Of a DNA stretch of 64,000 bases, positions 57,886 to 64,000 are shown piece after piece. A model generated the notes under the pieces. It saw nothing but the letters and a program-made list of their open reading frames with translations. It searched no databases and was not told where the DNA came from. The DNA is from Zingiber officinale (taxonomy: Eukaryota > Streptophyta > Magnoliopsida > Zingiberales > Zingiberaceae), in the NCBI RefSeq assembly GCF_018446385.1, contig NW_024589857.1, positions 558,001-622,000 of the forward strand, in the 5' to 3' direction. The number at the start of each line of letters is the position of its first letter. Positions within the stretch are counted from its first letter, which is position 1. The position numbers and the translations under genes were made by a program.

Positions 57886-58941
57886 TGTTGGAGCAATCCC
57901 AATGGTCTGTGCGACCATGTGTTTTGGTGTTTGGACAAATGGTTTAAGTTATGTTCACGCTTGTATTTGATATATGTATTTGAGTTGTACAGTTTTACAG
58001 GATACACATATGACTCAGGTTGATGGCTTTGGGTTCAGTGAAGGATGGAGCATCCGAGGGACCGTGGGCAAAGCAGCAAGGACAAGGGCCGAGGGAAGCG
58101 ACTTCGAGGCATACGCAAAGGATGACATTGGGGACGAACCGCGAGCTTGGATGCATCTGAGGGACGAGAGCCAAAGAAAGTAGGCTTGAAGGCTAAAGGT
58201 CAAGGCTGCAATGAAGGATTAAGTGAGTCGTAAGGGTACGAGTGCATGAGAGATTTTACTCAAGGTAAAATCCTATGTTTAGGGTTTTACTGTAGCAGTT
58301 ACTATAGCAGTCGATTGATATTTTCATTAGTCGACTGGTGTAGTCAACTGGGCAGTCGACTGGAAATGAATAGAATGCTTCTATTTGCTCGACCAGTGTG
58401 GAGCAGTCGACTGGTACTTTCACCAGTCGACTGGTATTGAGCCGTTGGGATGTAATAGTCGAATTTATATAGAGGGCAGTCGACTGATGATTTTAGCAAT
58501 CGATTGACAGGTGGGGTTTTCCAACCTACAACCTATATAACCAAGCCTTGGGAGTTTGGTTAAGGTTGACGAAATAGAGGTGATTAATCCCTATTAATAG
58601 TCTACTAGTGCCCTAGCTTATAAAGAGTTCTTGTGAGAGTTGTGGTGAGGTTTCTCCATTCATAAGGAGCTACGTGAGCTAGCCGAATGTCTTCCGGGAA
58701 GTAATCCACCGATGGATAGGGATAGTCCACCTTATGGACTGCCGTGGAGTAGGAGCCTTATCTCCGAACCACGTAAATTGGTGTGTCAGTTTGTTTGCAT
58801 TATTTCCTTTAGTATTTAGCTTTCGTATTTGTATTTGTATTATTGTATTTCCTCTTGCGCAACTAACAAATACGTAGCAAGTGATTATTTGGGAGCACCG
58901 TCTATCCAACCCCCTTTCTAATCGGCCACTGATCCCCTACA
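57886..58941 (+). mobile_element. Solo LTR with CAGTCGACTG palindromes
   Basis: TGTTGGAGCAATCCC at the left, ATCCCCTACA at the right, and a perfect duplication TTGGG (57881-57885 and 58942-58946). It lies at the 3' end of the Tat-type element. The sequence 58641-58780 matches 2640-2777 of the solo LTR at 1088 (GTGGTGAGGTTTCTCCA, AAGGAGCTA, GTCCACCTTATGGACT, GGAGTAGGAGCC, ATCTCCGAACC). The TATA box CTATATAACC is at 58533-58542. Palindromes with the core CAGTCGACTG lie upstream of it (58305-58510). Confidence 0.85.
58300..58512. repeat. Clustered palindromes, CAGTCGACTG
   Basis: Seven to nine copies or near-copies of CAGTCGACTGG, a perfect 10-bp palindrome, lie in about 210 bases just upstream of the LTR TATA box. 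Some are paired with AGTCGAATTT or CAATCGATTG variants. Confidence 0.85.
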
Positions 58942-59029
58942 TTGGGTGCCTTTTATTTTTTTTATTTTGTCATAAGTATTTATCTATTTTGTATCTACCA
59001 TCACCCCTTCAGCAGCAAATGACTTTTTC

Positions 59030-59420
59030 CTTTCCAAAATAGAGTCCAAGTATGTTCCCATGCGATCAAGTCCAAGTGTGCTCACACGTAACCGAGTCCA
59101 AGCATGCTCTAACGCATCGAGTCCAAGCGTTCTCCTGAGCCTAAGCATGCTCCCACCCGATTAAGTCCAAGCGTGCTCCCATGCGACCCAGTCCAGGTGT
59201 GCTCTCATGCAATCAAGTCCAAGGGTGCTCTCACTTGATCAAGTCCAAGTGCACTCCCACATGCAGAGTTCGAGCGTGCTCCCACGAACCAAGCCTAAGT
59301 ATTTTCCAATGTGATCAAGTCCAAGCGTTCTCCCACGTAGTCAAGTTCAGGCGTGTTCCCACACGATCAAGTCCAAGTGTGCTCCCACGCGATCAAGTCT
59401 AAGCGTGCTCCCACGGGATC
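59030..59420. repeat. Tandem repeat, about 26-bp unit
   Basis: About fourteen imperfect copies of GATCAAGTCCAAGCGTGCTC followed by CCACGC. The frame running through it is a by-product. It may belong to the 3' LTR of the Tat-type element, which should lie here. Confidence 0.85.
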
Positions 59421-60731
59421 TGTAGGATCAAAAGCGCTAGAGAGGGGAGGGGTGAATAGCACTCGTGACTTTCACTTTTGTTTCAGAAATATACAGCGGA
59501 ATAGAAGTAAATGAAAAACAATCGCTAACACCAAGAATTTTACTTGGTTTTGAGCCTGTGGCAACTCCTACTCCAAGGCCCACGCTCATTGAGTATTTAC
59601 TTCGAGCAATTACTATCAATTCGGAAGTTACAATTTGAAGTACAATATAAATGAAAAACTTATACCGATAAACAAGAAATTAGTAAACTTGAAGCTTCTA
59701 GTCGTTAGAGTCGATTTGCAGTTTTATCGGATCGTTCTTTGAGCAGCACACGGAAGGCAGATTGCGATTTCGAGTTATGTATTTGCTACTGCTCGAGACA
59801 GGCTTATATAGCCCATTGAGGGCGCCTCCAACAGCACGGAGGGCGCCCTCAAAGTCCGCCGGATCCACAGCGTGGATAAGCTCCGCTTCGCCCGCAACCT
59901 ATCCGCCCGAGGGCACCTCCAAGCCCATGGAGGGTGCCCTCCACTCAGCGTCCAGGGCGCCTCCTGCTCTGTTGCGCGGAGTCTTCAAGCATTGTACCCT
60001 AGGCGCCTCCAAGCTCCATGGAGGGTGCCTCGGGTACTATTTATCCGAGGCTTTAAGGTTTTTTCACTCTCTGCAAGATGTGTTAGTTCAAAATATAAAA
60101 TATATCCTGCAAAATAGAATTTAGCATAATAAAATAAGATTAAGATAAATATTTGACAGTCACCGGACTGCCCGGTTCTGACTTCAGATTTCCATCTGGA
60201 AACCCTAGGTCGAACTGACGCTTATTGTTCCCTCACCGGGGAACACACATTCACCTACTCCACTCAGGAGAGTTTACCTGTTTGCCAGATTGATCCTCCA
60301 GATCAACTAGACTTTTGCTTAACGTCCGAATCTCCAGGACTTTCTGCTGGACATTCGCTCCAAGACCCGCCCAGTCTTTCACCAGTTCGCGACACCAGAA
60401 TTTCAACCTAGAGTCCCCGACTCTAGGATTTTTGACCGAAGTCTTCGACCTGCCAAGACTTTACGCCTAGGGTTACCACCCCCTAGGATCTAAGATTACC
60501 ACCCCCTAGGGATTTCCCTTTGTCTGACTGCAGTTAAGACTTTTCTTTACCTAGGGTTACCACCCCCTAGGATTTTTCACCTGCCTAGAATCCACTAGGA
60601 CTTTTGCCTAAGACAACTTAGGAATTTCCTGCAAGCCCAATCAAACTTGTTAGATGATAAGACAACTTAACTTTGGACCCTTTGACATAATCAAACTCAG
60701 GTTCGATCGTCTGGTGCTCCCTGCACCAATA
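59421..60731 (-). mobile_element. Copia-type LTR (3' LTR of an element continuing to the right)
   Basis: Ends TGTAGGATC (59421) and CACCAATA (60731), a slightly mutated form of the CACCAACA end of the LTRs at 44322 and 48817. It shares their layout: GCGCTAGAG and TGAATAGCACTCGTG at the left, CTACTCCAAGGCCCACGCTC, a minus-strand TATA CTATATAAGCC (59812-59802), palindromes on GGAGGGCGCC (59816-60040), and CCTAGGGTTACCACCCCCTA repeats. A polypurine tract follows at 60732. Confidence 0.82.
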
Positions 60732-62160
60732 ATTTCTCCCTTTTTGATTATGACAACTTGATTCAAAGTTAAGTAAAACATAACTGTAATAAAAGTAGTT
60801 TAAGCAAGAGTAAGAGCATAAGTAAAATAAATTTTATATAACATTTTATATAAGTAAAACAAATTTTATATAACAAAAACTCCCCCTTATACTTTCTTAA
60901 CTTGACTTTACCTATTCTAAAAACTCCCCCTTATGCTTTCTTAACTTAACTTTACCTATTCTCTCCCCTTTGACATAAATTAAAAAAATATAAGTAGAGA
61001 GAATTATAAAAAAAAACTAGCTTTTAATCTTTTCAACTTGAAGCTCCCCCTGAAGGGTAGCAATCCCTTCATTTTAAGAAGCTTTGTCAAGTACCTAGCT
61101 TTTGAAAAAGAATTTCGATAAAAGGTATAGTTAAGGACTTAGCTTTTGAAGAGATTTAGATAAAATGGATAGTTAAGTACTTTAGCTTTTAAAAAGAAAA
61201 AAAGCATAGTTAAGTACTCAACTTAAAAAATTTTATAACACTTTGTTAAGTCATTTCCTTTAAAAAGATGTTGATAAAAGCTTAGTTTTGATAAAGAACT
61301 TAGTTTTATAAAGGTTTTAATAAAACGCTAAGTTAAAAGTACTCAGTTTAAATTTTTTTTTTATAAAAACTTAGTTTAAAAACTTAGTTAAGTACTTAAC
61401 TTTTCAAAAGATTTTGATAAAACACTTTAGCTAAGAAAATGATTTTTTTGAAAAATATTAAAAAAAATACTTTATCAAGTACTTAGCTTTTGAAAAGATT
61501 TTTTTAAAAAAACTTAGTTAAGTATTTTGAAACTTAGTGAAAAATACTTTTTTAAAAACTTATTTTTCTAGATAAAAAATATTTGAACTTGATGAAATAT
61601 TTAATGTTTATTTAAAAAAAATTAAATTCCCTTTTTTTTAAAAAAAAAACTTTAACTCTAAAAAATTTTAATTTTGAAAATTTTGAAAAAAAAAATTAAT
61701 GCTTTAACTTTCTTTTATACCCCATTAATTAATGTCAAAAGTATTTTAGGGTGTCCTAGAGTCCAGACATGAAAATTCAAAGTAAAAAATACAAGTTTAA
61801 AATTAAAGTAATTATTTTTTATCCTAATTTTCCATCTCACCCTTTCTAAGTTATCAAATATGTTCAACTTATGAGTTTGTGTGAGATGAACTTAAGTTAA
61901 TTTTCAACTTAATTTTAAGTTTATAAATATTTAAAGATATTGAAAATGTTTATGTTTGAACTTCAATTTAGAGAATTTTGAATTTAAATTTGACTTTAAA
62001 TTTGGATTTCAAAAATATTAAATTTTGAAATTTAAAAACTTAAGTTTGACTTTTGAATGAGTTTAAATTTTAAATTTTAAAATATAAGTGTAAATTTAAA
62101 ATTTAAGTATTTGGAAATAATTAAGATTTTGAAAGATCTAGTCAGAGTTTCAATTTAAGT
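60732..62160. other. AT-rich, non-coding interior beside the LTR
   Basis: Begins with the minus-strand polypurine tract, then repeats TACTTAGCTTTTGAAAAG-like words for about 1 kb. It parallels 45716-47850 in composition and in the order of landmarks. No coding signal. Confidence 0.6.
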
Positions 62161-62161
62161 T

Positions 62162-62597
62162 TCAGAAATAGACTTAAATTGGACTGACACCTACTGTCCC
62201 TTCAAATGGGAGCGTATCTTCACTTAGTTACTTTCCTCTAGTGACTTATCTCTACTTACCAGGTGTAGAGTTACCTCTAGAATCACACACCGGGATTTCA
62301 GAAATCAAACATCCCAACCTAACGGAATCACACATATGGTCTTTTCCAATAGGGAATCGCACATCCCAACCCTTGCCAAAATCTCACATCTGGATTTCAA
62401 CCTATCGGGAATCGAATATCCTTACTTGCTGGAATCACACACTTCGTCTTCAAGCAATTAGGAATCGAACATTCTGACTAGGTTTAGTCAACCCTGCACA
62501 CTCGATAACAAGGTTAGACTACGACAATACCTAACTTAACTCACTTATCATTCATCAAAACCTTAGTTAGATCGTCAGTGCAAATTGCACCAACAGA
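62162..62597 (-). mobile_element. Partial copia-type LTR end
   Basis: ACTGACACCTACTGTCCC, then TACCTCTAGAATCACACAC repeats (GGAATCACACATC words, 62275-62470), ending GCACCAACA at 62597. The order resembles the U3 end of the LTRs at 44322 and 59421. The other part is missing, so it is a fragment or rearranged copy. Confidence 0.45.
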
Positions 62598-63957
62598 TGG
62601 TTGTCAAGGACCTCATTTGAAATTCTAAGAGACAAGAAAGGGAAGAGACTCCGACCACATTATTAGACCTAGGAACAAAGCTCATGATCAAAGGCAAATG
62701 AAAAGATAATATTAATTTTGATTGATATTTTGCCTAATGATGTGATGAGTCATGTAGGCGAGTACGAGAACGCCAATGATTTATGGAGCAAGGTAAAGAT
62801 GATTCTAGGTGAAGAACTTAAGCCTACACACGAAGAAGAAAAGTCCAAGAAAAGGGATGTAGTGAGTCTAGTGACTCAAGTGGAGAAGGAGCAACTGGAA
62901 GTTGACATGTGTTCAACTTCCGAGGAGAAGGAAGATGAGGAAGTGTCGTCCACATCTTCAAAGGTTGAAGAAAAATCTAAGACAAGTGAAGTGGAAATCT
63001 TGGAAGTCAACTTCGCAAGCAACTCCATCAAAGTCAAGTCAAAGGACCACATCATTTCTTCGGTTGCAATGAGAAGGGACACTGCAAGAGTAGGTGTCTA
63101 ATGGGTAAGAAGAAGGTAAATCCTAAACCCACTCAAGTTGTTTTAGATACTAATATAGGTTGTAGGAATAAATAAGATGAAAGAAGGAGAATGGGCATTA
63201 TGTGCTTCACGTATGGGGAGAAAGGTCACTATCACACCAAGTGCCCTAAGAAGAAGGAAATCAAGAAGTTAGCGCATTTGAATAAATGGGAGAAGAAGAA
63301 AAGCTCAAGTCAAGGGGGAGCTTCAAGGATAAGGGAGGTATACCCTAATTTAAATTGTAATTCAAATTGTTATTTTCCCATGCATGCTAAGATTGATAAT
63401 GATTATCATCATATAGCAATGAAAATTTTTAGCTTTAGGTATCATGATAGAAGTAGGGTAAATTTTAGAATTAACCCTAAAGTACCTATGCACGATAAAC
63501 CAAGATAAGTTAGATTCTCATTATCTAAGGAGAAAAAGGTAATAGAGGACTTAGGTAAACATCCCAAGAAGGGGAGGCACATGTCTAGAAAGATGGGTAG
63601 ATCTAGAAATATCCAAGGTGGACAACAAGAGTCTAGAATTAGGAGTCCAGAAAAAGAAAATTAAACTTTGAAGGCAAAGCTTAATAGTTTAGAGAAAATC
63701 CTAGAGAGATTCAATGTTGGATCAAAGAGATTAGGTATGGTATTAGATAGTCAAAGATCCAACAATGATAGATCGGGTTTAGAATATCGATCTAGTCATT
63801 CCAAGGCCAAAAAGAGGTCATATGTTAGGGTGACACATGATAATGGAAAGGGAGGAGTAATCAAGGGTAAGGGGGAGTCATCCAAGGCCAATGAAAGAAA
63901 TATGCAAGGGTTGCATATGATTATGGCAAGGATAAGATGTCCAAGGTTAAGAAGGTA
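62598..63957 (+). pseudogene. Copia-type gag with two damaged zinc knuckles, running to the window edge
   Basis: Plus-strand frames contain NANDLWSKVKMILGEELKPT (gag), a Glu/Ser-rich linker, then two CCHC-type knuckles. The first (63053-63096) lies in a different frame from the upstream part and has Phe in place of its first Cys (FFGCNEKGHCKSRC). The second (63201-63242) has Tyr for its second Cys (CFTYGEKGHYHTKC). After these come SLEKILERFN and LDSQRSNNDRSGLEYRSS, the protease-proximal linker of SIRE-like elements. Stops separate the pieces. Pol would lie beyond the window. Confidence 0.75.
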
Positions 63958-64000
63958 AAGTGATTAGACCAATCATCACCCAAGGTGCACCATTGTGGTT

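Overview
This window is plant nuclear DNA. It shows intron-rich genes with plant-specific gene families, Ty1/copia and Ty3/gypsy LTR retrotransposons, an RTE-type LINE with a (TTG)n tail, tRNA-derived SINEs and Tourist-like MITEs. GC-rich first exons and the heavy load of SIRE-like copia LTRs suggest a monocot, but I cannot name the species.

Three full multi-exon genes could be spliced in frame from the sequence, plus one candidate single-exon gene. (1) On the minus strand at 8901-11542, four exons encode a 421-residue methyltransferase with a spermidine-synthase-like fold and a probable organellar presequence. (2) On the plus strand at 21077-32361, fifteen exons encode an 845-residue DEAD-box RNA helicase of the RH13/DDX24/Mak5 type, a nucleolar ribosome-biogenesis factor. 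(3) On the minus strand at 34467-40138, eight exons encode a 733-residue receptor-like kinase of the ALE2 type. It is tail-to-tail with the helicase gene, and a small upstream ORF stops one base before its start codon. (4) At 43327-43728 on the plus strand there may be a small membrane-protein gene.

The rest is mostly repeats. 1-4300: a decayed Ty3/gypsy polyprotein split by a solo LTR (1088-2919, TSD CCAAC) next to another LTR piece. 5171-8208: LTR fragment, SINE, and a 1.4-kb TTA-flanked MITE swollen by a purine minisatellite and carrying a nested SINE. 12490-16975: two inverted copies of an unidentified gene fragment around a MITE, a SINE and a GC-rich repeat array. 17065-20265: an end-to-end but broken RTE LINE. 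33000-33955: a fold-back element with a SINE in one arm and a long (TA)n. 41887-42290: two SINEs in tandem. 44322-51981: a copia-type element with LTRs, PBS, gag and PPT but no visible pol, flanked by TTGTG and carrying a nested 1.8-kb LTR insertion. 51987-59420: a decayed Tat-type gypsy element with a solo LTR inserted near its 3' end. 59421-64000: one more copia LTR, its AT-rich interior, and a plus-strand gag remnant running to the window edge.

The most unusual pattern spans several loci. At least six copia-type LTRs carry a cluster of short palindromes just upstream of the TATA box, with a different core from LTR to LTR, while the downstream R/U5 sequence of the two solo LTRs is clearly shared. 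It looks like a swappable U3 module. Host genes show no operon-like linkage; each is expected to have its own promoter.
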